64,000 bases of DNA from Ensifer sp. Root278 (lineage in GTDB: Bacteria; Pseudomonadota; Alphaproteobacteria; Rhizobiales; Rhizobiaceae): the NCBI RefSeq assembly GCF_001429285.1, contig NZ_LMJJ01000023.1, positions 505,128-569,127 of the forward strand, written 5' to 3'. The position numbers were made by a program, and so were the translations under genes. Every line of letters starts with the position of its first letter. Within the stretch, counting starts at the first letter, position 1. Below, in pieces: positions 38,138 to 47,777 of this stretch. The notes beneath the pieces are model-generated. The model worked only from the letters and a program-made list of their open reading frames with translations, was not told where the DNA came from and ran no database searches.

Positions 38138-38161
38138 CGGCCTCCCACGGCCGGGTTTTTC
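38133..38161 (+). terminator. Rho-independent terminator of pckA
   Basis: ACCCGGCC and GGCCGGGT arms with a six-base loop are followed by T5. It is about 25 bases after the pckA stop. Confidence 0.9.
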
Positions 38162-38223
38162 GTTTTCGTGGCGAATGTTTTCAAGAGGTTCGCTCTGTGC
38201 CATAGATCGGGGCGAGGTGAACC

Positions 38224-38658
38224 ATGGCTAGCGATCCGCTCTACATAAACGACAACATAATGATTGCCGGCTGGGAGCTGACGGAGCAATTCGTGCTGGC
38301 CGGCGGGCCGGGTGGGCAAAACGTCAACAAGGTGTCGACCGCCGTTCAGCTGTTCTTCAACGTGCTGGCCTCTCCGGCGCTTTCCGATCGCATCAAGGCC
38401 AACGCCCTGAAGATTGCTGGGCGTCGTGCCTCGAAAGAGGGCGTGCTGATGATCGAGGCCAGCCGGTTTCGCAGCCAGGAGCGCAACCGCGAAGATGCGC
38501 GCGAGCGACTGAAGGAACTGATTCTCAAGGCCGCGGAGCCGCCACCACCGCCACGCAAGAAGACGAAACCGACCCGCGGCTCCGTCGAGCGCCGTCTCAA
38601 GGAGAAGTCCGGGCGCGGCGAGATCAAGAAGCTTCGGGGGCGGCCGGCCGGCGACTGA
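38224..38658 (+). CDS. arfB: Alternative ribosome-rescue factor ArfB (peptidyl-tRNA hydrolase)
   Basis: A 144-residue RF-1-like protein. The catalytic GGQ is at residues 30-32 (AGGPGGQNVNK) and the C-terminal tail is rich in Lys and Arg (RKKTKPTRGSVERRLKEK...), as needed to enter the empty mRNA channel of stalled ribosomes. It lacks codon-recognition domains, which separates it from true release factors. It is followed by the BON-LysM gene after 78 bases. Confidence 0.92.
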   Translation: MASDPLYINDNIMIAGWELTEQFVLAGGPGGQNVNKVSTAVQLFFNVLASPALSDRIKANALKIAGRRASKEGVLMIEASRFRSQERNREDARERLKELILKAAEPPPPPRKKTKPTRGSVERRLKEKSGRGEIKKLRGRPAGD

Positions 38659-38736
38659 TTTCTTTTTTGCCGCTCCTTGCCTTTGGCAGGCGGCGCCCTC
38701 TCTTACCGAGCAGTGTTTTCGCAAAAGGAGATATTC

Positions 38737-39210
38737 ATGGGTCTTTTCAGCTTTATCAAGAACGCCGGCAAGAAGCTTGGCATCGGCGGCGACGATGACG
38801 CCCCGGATGCCGAAAGCGTTCAGAAGGAACTTGCATCCCACGATCTCGGCACAAAGGACGTGCAGGTCGAAGTGGCCGGTGACAAGGTCGTGCTGAAGGG
38901 TGTCGTGAAGGACCAGAGCGTCTTCGAAAAGGCCGTGGTCGCCGTCGGCAACACGCTCGGCGTCTCGGCGGTTGAAGCCTCGGAGCTCAAGGTTGCCGAT
39001 GCTGGTGCTGCACCGGCACCCGCCAAGGCGCCGGTCTTCTATACGGTCAAAAAGGGCGACAACCTCTGGAAGATCGCCGAGGCACAGTACGGCAAGGGCA
39101 AGGGTGCCAAGCACACCGTCATTTTCGAAGCCAACAAGCCGATGCTGACGCATCCGGACAAGATCTACCCCGGCCAGGTTCTGCGCATTCCGGATCTGGA
39201 CGCCGCTTGA
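38737..39210 (+). CDS. BON and LysM domain protein (Kbp/YgaU-like)
   Basis: A 157-residue protein without a signal peptide. Residues about 25-90 form a BON domain (VQVEVAGDKVVLKGVVKD) and residues about 100-152 a LysM domain (FYTVKKGDNLWKIAEAQYG ... IYPGQVLRIP). This arrangement is that of E. coli Kbp/YgaU, a cytoplasmic potassium-binding protein; a peptidoglycan link is suggested by LysM but not shown. The ATG at 38737 follows AAAGGAG. Its stop overlaps the next gene's start. Confidence 0.87.
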   Translation: MGLFSFIKNAGKKLGIGGDDDAPDAESVQKELASHDLGTKDVQVEVAGDKVVLKGVVKDQSVFEKAVVAVGNTLGVSAVEASELKVADAGAAPAPAKAPVFYTVKKGDNLWKIAEAQYGKGKGAKHTVIFEANKPMLTHPDKIYPGQVLRIPDLDAA

Positions 39211-39650
39211 GCGTGTCGTTCACGCGTCCTCTTGCAATCGCGACGCTGGCGAGCCTTTGGCTTGCCGGCGCTTGTCTGGCGCAACCGTTCCGTGAACCGG
39301 CCAAGGGCAGTACTGAGCGTGCCGCCATCCTCGACGCGATCCGTCCGGCGGTGGAGGCCGAAATGCGCGGTCCGGTCGAGTTCGTCGCCACGACGATACG
39401 TGCAGCACCCAACTGGGCCTTCCTGCAGGTCGAGCCGCAACGTCCCGGTGGCGGCACTATCGACCTTGCGCAAACCGGGTTGCGTGACGAGGCTGACATG
39501 ATGGATGGTCTGACGGTGTTTGCACTGGTCAGCTTCCAGAATAGCCGCTGGAACCTCGTCGATCACGTGGTCGGGCCGACGGATGTCGCCTATGCCGGCT
39601 GGCCGCTTCGCTACGGCGTGCCGGCAGCACTTCTCGGCCTGGAGCAATAG
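39207..39650 (+). CDS. Small exported protein of unknown function
   Basis: A 147-residue protein starting at TTG inside the preceding stop (TTGA overlap), or at GTG two codons later. It begins with a signal peptide (LAIATLASLWLAGACLA, cleavage near AQP). The body has VEFVATTIRAAPNWAFLQVEPQRPGG and SFQNSRWNLVDHVVGPTDVAYAGW, which I do not assign to a named domain. It sits between the BON-LysM gene and alkB, nine bases before the latter, and is probably co-transcribed with both. Confidence 0.72.
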   Translation: MSVSFTRPLAIATLASLWLAGACLAQPFREPAKGSTERAAILDAIRPAVEAEMRGPVEFVATTIRAAPNWAFLQVEPQRPGGGTIDLAQTGLRDEADMMDGLTVFALVSFQNSRWNLVDHVVGPTDVAYAGWPLRYGVPAALLGLEQ

Positions 39651-39659
39651 GGGCTTCCA

Positions 39660-40271
39660 ATGCAGGTGCTCCCGAAAGGGATCAGACATATCCCGGGCTA
39701 TCTCGATCGCACCCGGCAGGAACAACTCGTCGAAGCGATTCGTCGTGTCGTTGCCGAAGCACCGCTCTTCGTGCCGGAAATGCCGAAGACCGGAAAACCC
39801 ATGTCGGTTCGCATGACCAATTGCGGCTTGCTCGGCTGGGTCACGGATCGCGATCGCGGCTATCGTTACCAGGCTCAGCATCCGGTGACCGGCCGGCGCT
39901 GGCCGCCGATGCCGGACATAGTGCTCGAGATCTGGCAGGCGGTTTCCGCCAGCCAAAAGATGCCGGAAGCCTGTCTTGTGAACTTCTATTCCGAGGAGGC
40001 CCGCATGGGTCTGCACCAGGATCGCGACGAGCGTGATCTGGAAACGGCCGTCGTCTCGATCTCGCTCGGCGACAGCTGCCTTTTCCGCGTCGGCAGCAAT
40101 CAGCGCGGGGGACAGACCATGTCCTTCCGGCTCGAAAGCGGCGATGTCGTCGTGCTCGGTGGAGAAGGGCGGCTCGCGTTCCATGGCGTCGACCGGATCT
40201 ATCCGAACACGTCGACGCTGCTGAAGAACGGTGGTCGGGTCAACCTGACGCTGCGTCGCGTCAATCCATGA
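39660..40271 (+). CDS. alkB: AlkB alkylated-DNA repair dioxygenase
   Basis: A 203-residue Fe(II)/2-oxoglutarate dioxygenase. Iron ligands are His119 and Asp121 (GLHQDRDE) and His175 (FHGVDR); the 2-oxoglutarate arginine is in GGRVNLTLRRV. It oxidatively removes methyl groups from 1-methyladenine and 3-methylcytosine. Length fits the bacterial family. No ada gene is adjacent, so control by the Ada response is not evident here. Confidence 0.93.
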   Translation: MQVLPKGIRHIPGYLDRTRQEQLVEAIRRVVAEAPLFVPEMPKTGKPMSVRMTNCGLLGWVTDRDRGYRYQAQHPVTGRRWPPMPDIVLEIWQAVSASQKMPEACLVNFYSEEARMGLHQDRDERDLETAVVSISLGDSCLFRVGSNQRGGQTMSFRLESGDVVVLGGEGRLAFHGVDRIYPNTSTLLKNGGRVNLTLRRVNP

Positions 40272-40283
40272 CGGGCTTATCGA

Positions 40284-40305
40284 GCGCTCAGAGTTTTCTG
40301 AGCGC
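40284..40305. terminator. Hairpin spanning the coaA stop codon, between alkB and coaA
   Basis: GCGCTCAGA and TCTGAGCGC are perfect nine-base arms with a four-base loop. The left part includes the coaA stop and the right part its last codons. The genes are convergent, so it may end transcripts from both sides, although T-runs are weak. Confidence 0.5.
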
Positions 40306-41280
40306 CACCTTTTCCGTCAGGTGGTTCGGGCCCTTTTGCAGGATCAGGTCGGCGCGCGGGCGCGTCGGCAGGATGTTCTGGTGCAGGTTCTTCAGGTTGA
40401 TGTTGTGCCACAGGCCCTCGGCGATTGCGCGCGCCGCATCCTCGCTGATCGTGGCATAACGATGGAAGTAGGATTCCGGGTTCTTGAAGGCGGTTTCGCG
40501 CAACCGCATGAAGCGGTTGACGTACCAGCTATGGATCAGGCTCTCCTCGGCATCGATATAGATCGAGAAGTCGAAGAAATCCGAGACCATCGGCACGATC
40601 TTGCCGTCGGCCGGCAGGTTGCGCGACTGCAGCACGTTGATGCCCTCGAAGATCAGGATATCCGGGCGGTCGATGACGGTGAACTGGTCCGGCAGCACGT
40701 CATAGGTCAGGTGCGAGTAGCTCGGCGCCTTGACGTTCGGTTGGCCCGCCTTGATCGCAGACAGGAAGCGCAGGAGCGCGCCGACGTCGTAGCTTTCCGG
40801 AAAGCCCTTGCGATCCATCATGTTTTCGCGCTGGAGCACGGCGTTCGGGTAGAGAAAGCCGTCGGTCGTCACCAGATCGACCTTCGGGCTTGATGGCCAG
40901 CGCGACAGGAGTTGCGCAAGGATACGGGCCGTGGTCGATTTGCCGACGGCGACCGATCCGGCAATGCCGATGACGAAGGGCGTCTTCGTTTCGGACATGC
41001 TGAGGAAGCGCTTGCGCTGCTCGAAGAGCATCTGGGACGATTCCACATGGGTCGAGAGCAGGCGCGACAGCGACAGGTAGATCTGCCGGACTTCACGGAG
41101 ATCGACGGGGTCGTTCAGCGAGCGCAGCCGCTGCACTTCGTCGGCCGTCAGCGTCAGCGGCGTATCGGCGCGAAAGCGCGACCATTCCTCGGCGGTGAAG
41201 AAATGATAGGGCGAATAGTCCCGCTGCTGCAGATTGTCCGGCAGGTCCGCCGCTTCGATGTCTTTGGCCGCTATCGTCAT
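40288..41280 (-). CDS. coaA: Pantothenate kinase, type I
   Basis: A 330-residue kinase making 4'-phosphopantothenate, the first step of coenzyme A synthesis. The P-loop is [15 protein letters not shown] and the family's [17 protein letters not shown] and FEGINVLQ stretches are present. The start overlaps the hisE stop (ATGA), so it is the last gene of the his operon. The last codons form a hairpin. Confidence 0.95.
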   Translation of the reverse strand: MTIAAKDIEAADLPDNLQQRDYSPYHFFTAEEWSRFRADTPLTLTADEVQRLRSLNDPVDLREVRQIYLSLSRLLSTHVESSQMLFEQRKRFLSMSETKTPFVIGIAGSVAVGKSTTARILAQLLSRWPSSPKVDLVTTDGFLYPNAVLQRENMMDRKGFPESYDVGALLRFLSAIKAGQPNVKAPSYSHLTYDVLPDQFTVIDRPDILIFEGINVLQSRNLPADGKIVPMVSDFFDFSIYIDAEESLIHSWYVNRFMRLRETAFKNPESYFHRYATISEDAARAIAEGLWHNINLKNLHQNILPTRPRADLILQKGPNHLTEKVALRKL

Positions 41281-41600
41281 GGGGTCTGCCGATTTGCCTT
41301 TTCCTGCAGGCCAGATTGGTTGGTTCGCCGCGCGAGCTCGTTCAGCACATCCTGCAACGGAACGTCGGCGATCTTCAATACGACCATCAGATGATAGATG
41401 AGATCGGCGCTTTCGGCGACGAGATTCGCGCGGTCGTTGCTGACGGCCGCGATCACCGTCTCGACCGCCTCTTCCCCGAGTTTCTTGGCCGCCTTCGGCT
41501 GGCCGCTCGCGACCAGCTTTGCCGTCCAGGATTCGTCCGGCGCCGCCTTCGCGCGCGTCGCGACGATGGCTTCGAGATCGGAAAGTGTGAAGTCAGCCAT
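41277..41600 (-). CDS. hisE: Phosphoribosyl-ATP diphosphatase
   Basis: A 107-residue all-helical pyrophosphatase acting on phosphoribosyl-ATP in histidine synthesis. The metal-binding stretch [14 protein letters not shown] and [14 protein letters not shown] contain the conserved Glu/Asp residues. It lies 15 bases after hisF and overlaps coaA. Confidence 0.95.
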   Translation of the reverse strand: MADFTLSDLEAIVATRAKAAPDESWTAKLVASGQPKAAKKLGEEAVETVIAAVSNDRANLVAESADLIYHLMVVLKIADVPLQDVLNELARRTNQSGLQEKANRQTP

Positions 41601-41615
41601 GGAAGATCCTGAAGC

Positions 41616-42392
41616 TCAGTCGAGGCGCATGGCGATGCCATGCTCCGCCATATAGCGCTTGGTTTCGCCAATGCTATAGGTGCCGAAGTGGAAGATGGAG
41701 GCGGCGAGCACGGCGGTCGCATGACCGTCGCGGATGCCGGCTACCATGTGGTCGAGGTTTCCGACGCCACCCGATGCAATGACCGGGGCACGAACGGCAT
41801 CGGCGACCGCGCGGGTGAGCGCAATGTCATAGCCGCTCTTCGTGCCGTCGCGGTCCATCGAGGTCAAAAGGATTTCGCCGGCGCCGAGATCGACGACGCG
41901 GCGGGCAAACTCGATCGCGTCGATGCCGGTCGGCTGGCGTCCGCCATGGGTGAAGATCTCCCAGCGATCCGTTTCGCCGTCCTTCGACACCTTCTTGGCA
42001 TCGATGGCAACGACGATGCACTGGTTGCCGAACTTGTCGGCGGCTTCCGCAACGAATTCAGGGTTCTTCACGGCAGCGGTATTGATCGACACCTTGTCGG
42101 CGCCGGCAAGCAGCAGCTTGCGGATGTCGGAGACCTGGCGCACGCCACCGCCGACGGTCAGCGGCATGAAGCACTGTTCGGCGGTGCGGGCGATGACGTC
42201 GAAGATCGTCTCGCGATTGTCGGAGGACGCGGTGATGTCGAGGAAGCAGAGCTCGTCGGCGCCGGCGGCATCATAGGCGCGTGCCGCCTCAACCGGGTCG
42301 CCGGCGTCGATCAGGTCGACGAAGTTGACACCCTTGACCACACGGCCGTCCTTGACGTCGAGGCAGGGGATAACGCGGGCTTTGAGGGACAT
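41616..42392 (-). CDS. hisF: Imidazole glycerol phosphate synthase cyclase subunit
   Basis: A 258-residue TIM barrel. The catalytic aspartates are in [14 protein letters not shown] and in [14 protein letters not shown], and IASGGVG is a phosphate loop. It receives ammonia from HisH to form imidazole glycerol phosphate and AICAR. It starts two bases after the hisA stop. Confidence 0.97.
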   Translation of the reverse strand: MSLKARVIPCLDVKDGRVVKGVNFVDLIDAGDPVEAARAYDAAGADELCFLDITASSDNRETIFDVIARTAEQCFMPLTVGGGVRQVSDIRKLLLAGADKVSINTAAVKNPEFVAEAADKFGNQCIVVAIDAKKVSKDGETDRWEIFTHGGRQPTGIDAIEFARRVVDLGAGEILLTSMDRDGTKSGYDIALTRAVADAVRAPVIASGGVGNLDHMVAGIRDGHATAVLAASIFHFGTYSIGETKRYMAEHGIAMRLD

Positions 42393-42394
42393 GG

Positions 42395-43132
42395 TCAGGC
42401 CTTTCTCGCGGCGCGGATCAGATCCAACGCTTCCTGCGGGTCGATGCGGCCGTCATAGAGCGCGCGGCCGGAGATGGCACCTTCGAGTTTGTGTGCGTCC
42501 GGCGCAACCATGCGGCGGATGTCGTCCATCGAGGCAAGACCGCCCGAGGCGATGACCGGAATGGAAACCGCATCCGCCAGCTCCAGCGTCGAGGTCCAGT
42601 TGATGCCGGTCAGGATGCCGTCGCGGTCGATGTCGGTATAGATGATCGCCGAAACGCCGGCGCCCTCGAACTTCTTGGCAAGCTCGATCACGCCGAGCTC
42701 GGAGGCCTCGGCCCAGCCCTCCACGGCGACCTTGCCGCCCTTGGCGTCGATGCCGACGGCGACCTTGCCGGGGAACTTGCGGCAGGCTTCTATGACGAGT
42801 GCCGGATCGCGCACAGCGACCGTGCCGAGGATGACGCGGGCAAGGCCGCGCGACAGCCAGTTTTCGATATGGTCAAGCGTGCGGATGCCGCCGCCGAGCT
42901 GCACCGGGTTACGGGTCGCCTTGAGGATGGCGTCGACGGCCGCGCCGTTGACCGTCTCGCCGGCAAAGGCGCCGTTGAGGTCGACCACGTGCAGCCATTC
43001 GAAGCCCTGTTCTTCAAAGGCGCGGGCCTGGGCCGCCGGGTCGGGGTTGTAAACCGTCGCCTGGTCCATGTCGCCGAGCTTCAGGCGTACGCATTGCCCG
43101 TCTTTCAGGTCGATGGCGGGAAATAGGATCAT
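42395..43132 (-). CDS. hisA: Phosphoribosylformimino-AICAR isomerase
   Basis: A 245-residue TIM barrel homologous to HisF. The catalytic residues are in [14 protein letters not shown] and [12 protein letters not shown]. The ATG at 43132 gives the usual start; a TTG four codons upstream is possible. It lies 29 bases after hisH. Confidence 0.96.
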   Translation of the reverse strand: MILFPAIDLKDGQCVRLKLGDMDQATVYNPDPAAQARAFEEQGFEWLHVVDLNGAFAGETVNGAAVDAILKATRNPVQLGGGIRTLDHIENWLSRGLARVILGTVAVRDPALVIEACRKFPGKVAVGIDAKGGKVAVEGWAEASELGVIELAKKFEGAGVSAIIYTDIDRDGILTGINWTSTLELADAVSIPVIASGGLASMDDIRRMVAPDAHKLEGAISGRALYDGRIDPQEALDLIRAARKA

Positions 43133-43161
43133 AGGTCTGTCCAATCGAGAGAGGCGAAAGC

Positions 43162-43812
43162 TCAGGGCTTCCAGCGCAGGAAATTCGAGATGAGGGCAAG
43201 GCCGAGGGCCTGGCTCTTTTCCGGGTGGAACTGCGAGCCGGCCTTGTTGCCGTTGGCGACGAAGGCGGTGACCGGACCGCCGTAATCCGCTTCGGCGACC
43301 ACGTCGCCGGCGTTCTCGGCGGCCAGATGGTACGAATGCACGAAATAGGCGTGCAGGCCGCCTTCGCCAACCCGGATGCCGTCAAACAGCGGATGTTCGC
43401 GCTTGAGCGTGAGCGTGTTCCAGCCGATCTGCGGGATTTTCAGCGAGGTGTCGGCAGGCGCCATTTCGACGACATCGCCGGGGATCCAGCCGAAGCCGTG
43501 GGTGATGGTCTTTTCGAGCCCGCGCGACGACATCAGCTGCATGCCGACGCAGATGCCGAGGAACGGCCGGGCGGCCTGTTCCACCGCTTCGGTCAGCGCC
43601 TGCTCCATGCCGTCGACGGCGGCAAGGCCACGGCGGCAGTCGGCATAGGCACCGACACCCGGAAGCACGATGCGGTCGGCGCTCGCCACCCGCTCCGGCT
43701 TGTCGGTGAGGTCGATCTCGGCTGAAATGCCGGCTTCGCGAGCGGCCCGTTCGAAGGCCTTGGTGGCTGAGCGCAGGTTGCCCGAGCCGTAGTCGATGAT
43801 GGCGACGCGCAT
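43162..43812 (-). CDS. hisH: Imidazole glycerol phosphate synthase glutamine amidotransferase subunit
   Basis: A 216-residue class I glutamine amidotransferase. The nucleophile is in [11 protein letters not shown] and the His/Glu pair in QFHPEKSQ. It makes ammonia for HisF. Its ATG overlaps the stop of the upstream membrane-protein gene by one base. Confidence 0.96.
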   Translation of the reverse strand: MRVAIIDYGSGNLRSATKAFERAAREAGISAEIDLTDKPERVASADRIVLPGVGAYADCRRGLAAVDGMEQALTEAVEQAARPFLGICVGMQLMSSRGLEKTITHGFGWIPGDVVEMAPADTSLKIPQIGWNTLTLKREHPLFDGIRVGEGGLHAYFVHSYHLAAENAGDVVAEADYGGPVTAFVANGNKAGSQFHPEKSQALGLALISNFLRWKP

Positions 43813-44282
43813 CAGCGTTCTCCGTAGGAATCAAAAAGGCCGAGGCCGGGTCCGCCGTTTGAGGGCTTGCGCGCGGTCCAATCGGCCGGGGAAGGGGTGG
43901 CGGGCTTTGTCTCGCCCGGTGCCACGCTCGTGAAATAGATCTCTTCCGCCGTCTCCAGATTGGGTGCCGGCACGATGGAACGAAGCGTCCAGTCACGAGC
44001 CGTCAGGCTGCGTGCCACCAGAACTGGCCCTTCCAGCGCGACGAGCAGCCGCAGCGCGAGCTGCACCAGCACCGATGCAAGGAAACCGCCTGCGAGACTC
44101 GACAGGGAGATTAACGAAATCTGCAGAACAGCAACTGCGATTCCGATTGCCCATTGCCGCTTGAAGAGAAGCCAGAGCGCCGGGAAGAGAAAGGCGCCCC
44201 AGGAGAAGCCGTCGGCAACGAAGCGTGTTCGCTCGTCGTCGGCGCGCGCACCCGGCGGGGTGAGGATCAGGTAAGAAGCCAT
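43812..44282 (-). CDS. DUF2628 membrane protein in the his operon
   Basis: A 156-residue protein with two or three hydrophobic segments ([30 protein letters not shown] and [14 protein letters not shown]) and a polar C-terminal tail. The [19 protein letters not shown] start is typical of DUF2628. Function is unknown. It lies between hisB and hisH, joined to hisH by a one-base overlap, and is a regular passenger of rhizobial his operons as I recall. Confidence 0.8.
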   Translation of the reverse strand: MASYLILTPPGARADDERTRFVADGFSWGAFLFPALWLLFKRQWAIGIAVAVLQISLISLSSLAGGFLASVLVQLALRLLVALEGPVLVARSLTARDWTLRSIVPAPNLETAEEIYFTSVAPGETKPATPSPADWTARKPSNGGPGLGLFDSYGER

Positions 44283-44305
44283 GGGTTCAGCCAGTGACTG
44301 GCCGC

Positions 44306-44914
44306 TTAGGCAAGGGTCCCCTTGGTCGAGGGAACGCGGCCGGCCTGGCGCGGGTCGATTTCGGTTGCGGTGCGGAGCACGCGGGCGACGGACTTGAAGC
44401 AGGTCTCGGCGATATGATGGTTGTTGGCGCCGTAGATGTTCTGGATATGCAGCGTGATCCCGGCATGCTGGGCGAGCGCCTGGAAGAACTCACGCACGAG
44501 TTCCGTGTCGAAGGTGCCGATCTTCGGCGCGCTGAAGGCAACGTTCCAGACGAGGAACGGCCGGCCGGAAACGTCCACTGCCGCGCGGGTCATCGTCTCG
44601 TCCATGGCAAGGTCGAGCGAGGCGTAACGGGCGATGCCGCGCCGGTCGCCGAGCGCCTTGGCGAGCGCCTGGCCGATGGCAATGCCGGTGTCCTCGACCG
44701 TATGGTGGTCGTCGACATGCAGGTCGCCGTCGGTCTTGATCTCCATGTCGATGAGCGAATGGCGGGCGAGCTGGTCCAGCATATGGTCGAAGAAGCCGAC
44801 ACCGGTCGAAATCTTCGAAACGCCGGTGCCGTCGATGTTGACCGATACGGACACCGCGGTCTCGTTGGTTTTACGCGAAACCTGTGCGGTGCGGCTGGAC
44901 GTGGCTTCTGCCAT
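44306..44914 (-). CDS. hisB: Imidazoleglycerol-phosphate dehydratase
   Basis: A 202-residue enzyme forming imidazole acetol phosphate. The two manganese-binding motifs [12 protein letters not shown] and NNHHIAE are intact, as is [12 protein letters not shown]. It is the monofunctional form without the phosphatase domain of enteric HisB. The start at 44914 follows GGAG. It is the first gene of the operon hisB-DUF2628-hisH-hisA-hisF-hisE-coaA. Confidence 0.96.
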   Translation of the reverse strand: MAEATSSRTAQVSRKTNETAVSVSVNIDGTGVSKISTGVGFFDHMLDQLARHSLIDMEIKTDGDLHVDDHHTVEDTGIAIGQALAKALGDRRGIARYASLDLAMDETMTRAAVDVSGRPFLVWNVAFSAPKIGTFDTELVREFFQALAQHAGITLHIQNIYGANNHHIAETCFKSVARVLRTATEIDPRQAGRVPSTKGTLA

Positions 44915-45141
44915 CGGGCTCTCCTGTATGCGCCAGTGCGGGGGGAGGAAAGTCTGTGCGGTTTCCTCATCTCGCGCTCGCTTGCGATCTCGGCCGCTCC
45001 TTATCAGGCAAATGCTGAAATATCCAGAACTTGAGCGTTGATTCGAATCATCCGACACCGGGCCCTGAACGAAGATTGCACCCTCGGGCGGTTGCCATTT
45101 GCAAATGTGTCTGCCGTACTTACATAGGCCTCAAGCAACCA

Positions 45142-45158
45142 GGCTCGTGTCACGAGCC
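45142..45158 (+). promoter_or_regulatory. Palindrome in the hslV leader
   Basis: GGCTCGTG-T-CACGAGCC is a perfect inverted repeat with eight-base arms, ending about 50 bases before the hslV start. It could be an operator or an mRNA stem-loop; E. coli hslVU mRNA has a leader stem-loop that affects stability. I find no convincing RpoH promoter in the 295-base hisB-hslV gap, though TTGCCA at about 45092 is a weak candidate -35. Confidence 0.4.
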
Positions 45159-45209
45159 GCAACGCCCCAAGTAAACGCCCCCAAGTATCAGGGGCCGACA
45201 GGTATCTTC

Positions 45210-45767
45210 ATGAGTGAACACAATCCCTACGGAACGATGCATGCGACGACCATCATCACGGTACGCAAGGATGGCAAGGTGGTGATGGCCGGCGACGGCC
45301 AGGTGAGCCTCGGCCAGACCGTGATGAAGAGCAATGCGCGCAAGGTGCGGCGTCTCGCGAAGGGCGACGTGATCGCCGGCTTTGCCGGCGCGACCGCCGA
45401 CGCCTTCACGCTGCTCGAAAGGCTCGAGGCCAAGCTTGAACAGTACCCCGACCAGCTGATGCGCGCGGCGGTCGAACTTGCCAAGGACTGGCGCACCAAC
45501 AAGTATCTGCGCAATCTCGAAGCGATGATGCTGGTCGCCGACAAGTCGATAACCCTGGCGATCACCGGCAATGGCGACGTACTTGAGCCGGAACACGGCA
45601 CCATCGCCATCGGCTCCGGCGGCAACTACGCCTTTGCCGCAGCGCGCGCCCTGATGGACAGCGACAAGTCGGCCGAGGATATCGCCCGGCGGGCGCTGCA
45701 GATCGCCGGGGACATCTGCGTCTATACCAACCACAATATCGTGGTGGAGACGTTGGATGCCGAATGA
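45210..45767 (+). CDS. hslV: ATP-dependent protease proteolytic subunit HslV
   Basis: A 185-residue proteasome-like peptidase. The catalytic threonine is expected to be the first Thr of [10 protein letters not shown] after removal of a 12-residue leader; [22 protein letters not shown] is strongly conserved. It forms dodecamers capped by HslU. The start at 45210 matches the family; upstream codons do not. Its end overlaps the acetyltransferase gene by 11 bases. Confidence 0.96.
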   Translation: MSEHNPYGTMHATTIITVRKDGKVVMAGDGQVSLGQTVMKSNARKVRRLAKGDVIAGFAGATADAFTLLERLEAKLEQYPDQLMRAAVELAKDWRTNKYLRNLEAMMLVADKSITLAITGNGDVLEPEHGTIAIGSGGNYAFAAARALMDSDKSAEDIARRALQIAGDICVYTNHNIVVETLDAE

Positions 45768-46281
45768 GCCCAAGCATGTCAGCTTCGCGCCGGTGGTTGA
45801 TGACCATCTGCCGCTGCTGCATGCCTGGCTGAGTGAACCGCATGTGCGGCAATGGTGGGGCGATCCGGACAAGGAAGTGGAACTGATCCGCGAAGGCTGC
45901 GCGACCGGAGAGGTGGAGGGCTTCATCTTCCACGTGGCCGGCGAGCCGGCTGGCTACATCCAGTCCTGGATGCCTTTTCAGTACCCGGACGAGGAGCCCT
46001 GGGCGAAGGATCTGCCGGCCGATGTGCCCGGTATCGATATCTTCGTCGGCCCTGCGGAATTGACGGGCAGGGGTGTCGCCTCGCTGGCGCTGCGAGCTTT
46101 TGCCGAACGGCTCTTTGCCGCCGGCGCGCCCCGAATCGTGATCGACCCTGATGCGGGCAACCGCCGGGCGGTCAGCGCCTACACCAAGGCCGGCTTCGTG
46201 CCCTACGCAGAATGGATAGATGTATCTGGTCGCACGCTCCTGATGGAACTGACGCGGACCGAATTTGAGAGGACTACATGA
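45757..46281 (+). CDS. GNAT acetyltransferase between hslV and hslU
   Basis: A 174-residue N-acetyltransferase. The N-terminus ([19 protein letters not shown]) and the acetyl-CoA loop ([14 protein letters not shown]) resemble the AAC(6')/siderophore-acetylase branch of GNATs, and [20 protein letters not shown] is the usual C-terminal stretch. The substrate is unknown; similarity to aminoglycoside acetylases does not prove resistance. It overlaps hslV by 11 bases and hslU by four, so all three are translated as one unit. Confidence 0.85.
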   Translation: MPNEPKHVSFAPVVDDHLPLLHAWLSEPHVRQWWGDPDKEVELIREGCATGEVEGFIFHVAGEPAGYIQSWMPFQYPDEEPWAKDLPADVPGIDIFVGPAELTGRGVASLALRAFAERLFAAGAPRIVIDPDAGNRRAVSAYTKAGFVPYAEWIDVSGRTLLMELTRTEFERTT

Positions 46282-47582
46282 GTACGTTTTCACCCAGAGA
46301 GATCGTGTCGGAACTCGACCGTTTCATCATCGGCCAGAACGACGCTAAACGCGCCGTCGCCATTGCGCTACGCAACCGTTGGCGCCGCCAGCAGCTCGGC
46401 GACGAGCTGCGCGATGAGGTCATGCCGAAGAACATCCTGATGATCGGCCCGACCGGTGTCGGCAAGACCGAGATTTCCAGGCGTCTGGCCAAGCTCGCCG
46501 GCGCGCCCTTCGTCAAGGTTGAGGCGACCAAGTTCACCGAGGTCGGCTATGTCGGCCGCGACGTCGAGCAGATCATCCGTGACCTCGTCGAGGTCGGGAT
46601 CGGCCTCGTGCGCGAAAAACGCCGCGCCGAAGTCAAGGCCAAGGCGCACCAGAACGCCGAAGAGCGCGTGCTCGATGCACTGGTCGGCGCCACGGCCTCG
46701 CCGGCGACGCGCGATTCGTTCCGCAAGAAGCTGCGCGCCAACGAACTCGACGACAAGGAGATCGAGGTCGACCTCGCCGAGACCGGTGCGCCGGGTGGTT
46801 TCGAAATTCCGGGCATGCCGGGCGCCAATATCGGTGTGCTCAACCTTTCGGAAATGTTCGGCAAGGCGATGGGTGCCCGCACCAAGAAGGTCAAGACGAC
46901 GGTCAAGGCCTCCTATGAGCTGCTCATCAACGACGAGTCGGACAAACTGCTCGACAACGAGCAGATCCAGCGCGAGGCAATGCGCGCGGCCGAAGACGAC
47001 GGCATCGTCTTTCTCGACGAGATCGACAAGATCGCCTCGCGTGAGGGCGGCATGGGCGCCGGCGTGTCGCGCGAAGGCGTGCAGCGCGACCTGTTGCCGC
47101 TCGTTGAAGGCACGACGGTTGCGACGAAGTATGGACCGGTCAAGACCGACCACATCCTGTTCATCGCTTCCGGCGCCTTCCATGTGGCAAAGCCCTCGGA
47201 CCTGCTTCCGGAATTGCAGGGCCGTCTGCCGATCCGCGTTGAGCTCCGTGCGCTCACCAAGGAAGATTTCCGCCGGATCCTGACGGAAACCGAAGCGAGC
47301 CTCATCCGCCAGTACAAGGCGCTCTTGGACACGGAAGAGGTGAAGCTCGACTTCACCGACGACGCGATCGATGCGCTCGCCGATGTCGCGGTGCAGCTGA
47401 ATGCCAGTGTCGAGAACATCGGCGCCCGCCGCCTGCAGACGGTGATGGAGCGCGTACTGGACGAGATCTCGTTCAATGCGCCCGACAGCGCCGGACAGGC
47501 GGTGACGATCGACGCGGAGTATGTGCGCAAGCATGTCGGCGATCTCGCTGCCAACACCGATCTGTCGCGCTACATCCTGTGA
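46278..47582 (+). CDS. hslU: ATP-dependent protease ATPase subunit HslU
   Basis: A 434-residue AAA+ unfoldase. Walker A is [10 protein letters not shown], Walker B is [10 protein letters not shown], and the intermediate domain lies at about residues 110-240. The extreme C-terminus TDLSRYIL is the tail that docks into HslV. It unfolds substrates for HslV. Its start overlaps the acetyltransferase stop by four bases, and a strong terminator follows. Confidence 0.97.
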   Translation: MSTFSPREIVSELDRFIIGQNDAKRAVAIALRNRWRRQQLGDELRDEVMPKNILMIGPTGVGKTEISRRLAKLAGAPFVKVEATKFTEVGYVGRDVEQIIRDLVEVGIGLVREKRRAEVKAKAHQNAEERVLDALVGATASPATRDSFRKKLRANELDDKEIEVDLAETGAPGGFEIPGMPGANIGVLNLSEMFGKAMGARTKKVKTTVKASYELLINDESDKLLDNEQIQREAMRAAEDDGIVFLDEIDKIASREGGMGAGVSREGVQRDLLPLVEGTTVATKYGPVKTDHILFIASGAFHVAKPSDLLPELQGRLPIRVELRALTKEDFRRILTETEASLIRQYKALLDTEEVKLDFTDDAIDALADVAVQLNASVENIGARRLQTVMERVLDEISFNAPDSAGQAVTIDAEYVRKHVGDLAANTDLSRYIL

Positions 47583-47629
47583 CATTTCGGTCGTCGAGGC
47601 GCGCAAACGCCCGCAACCCAGAATAGACC

Positions 47630-47666
47630 GGGCGCCTGTCTCTCGACAGGCGCCCGCATTTTTTCT
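47630..47666 (+). terminator. Rho-independent terminator of hslU
   Basis: GGGCGCCTGTC and GACAGGCGCCC are perfect 11-base arms with a TCTC loop, followed by GCA and T6. Confidence 0.9.
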
Positions 47667-47777
47667 AACACGGACACGGAAATTGATCGTGGCCCGGGCA
47701 TCTTTCCGACATGATCTTGGCGTAAGAGCCGCCCCGCCGACCGAGGCAGCCTCCACCAGTCACAGGAAGAAGAGATC

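Noticed and set aside
45757..46281. Aminoglycoside resistance gene
   Set aside because: The GNAT resembles AAC(6') only in general family features, and its fixed place between hslV and hslU suggests a housekeeping role.
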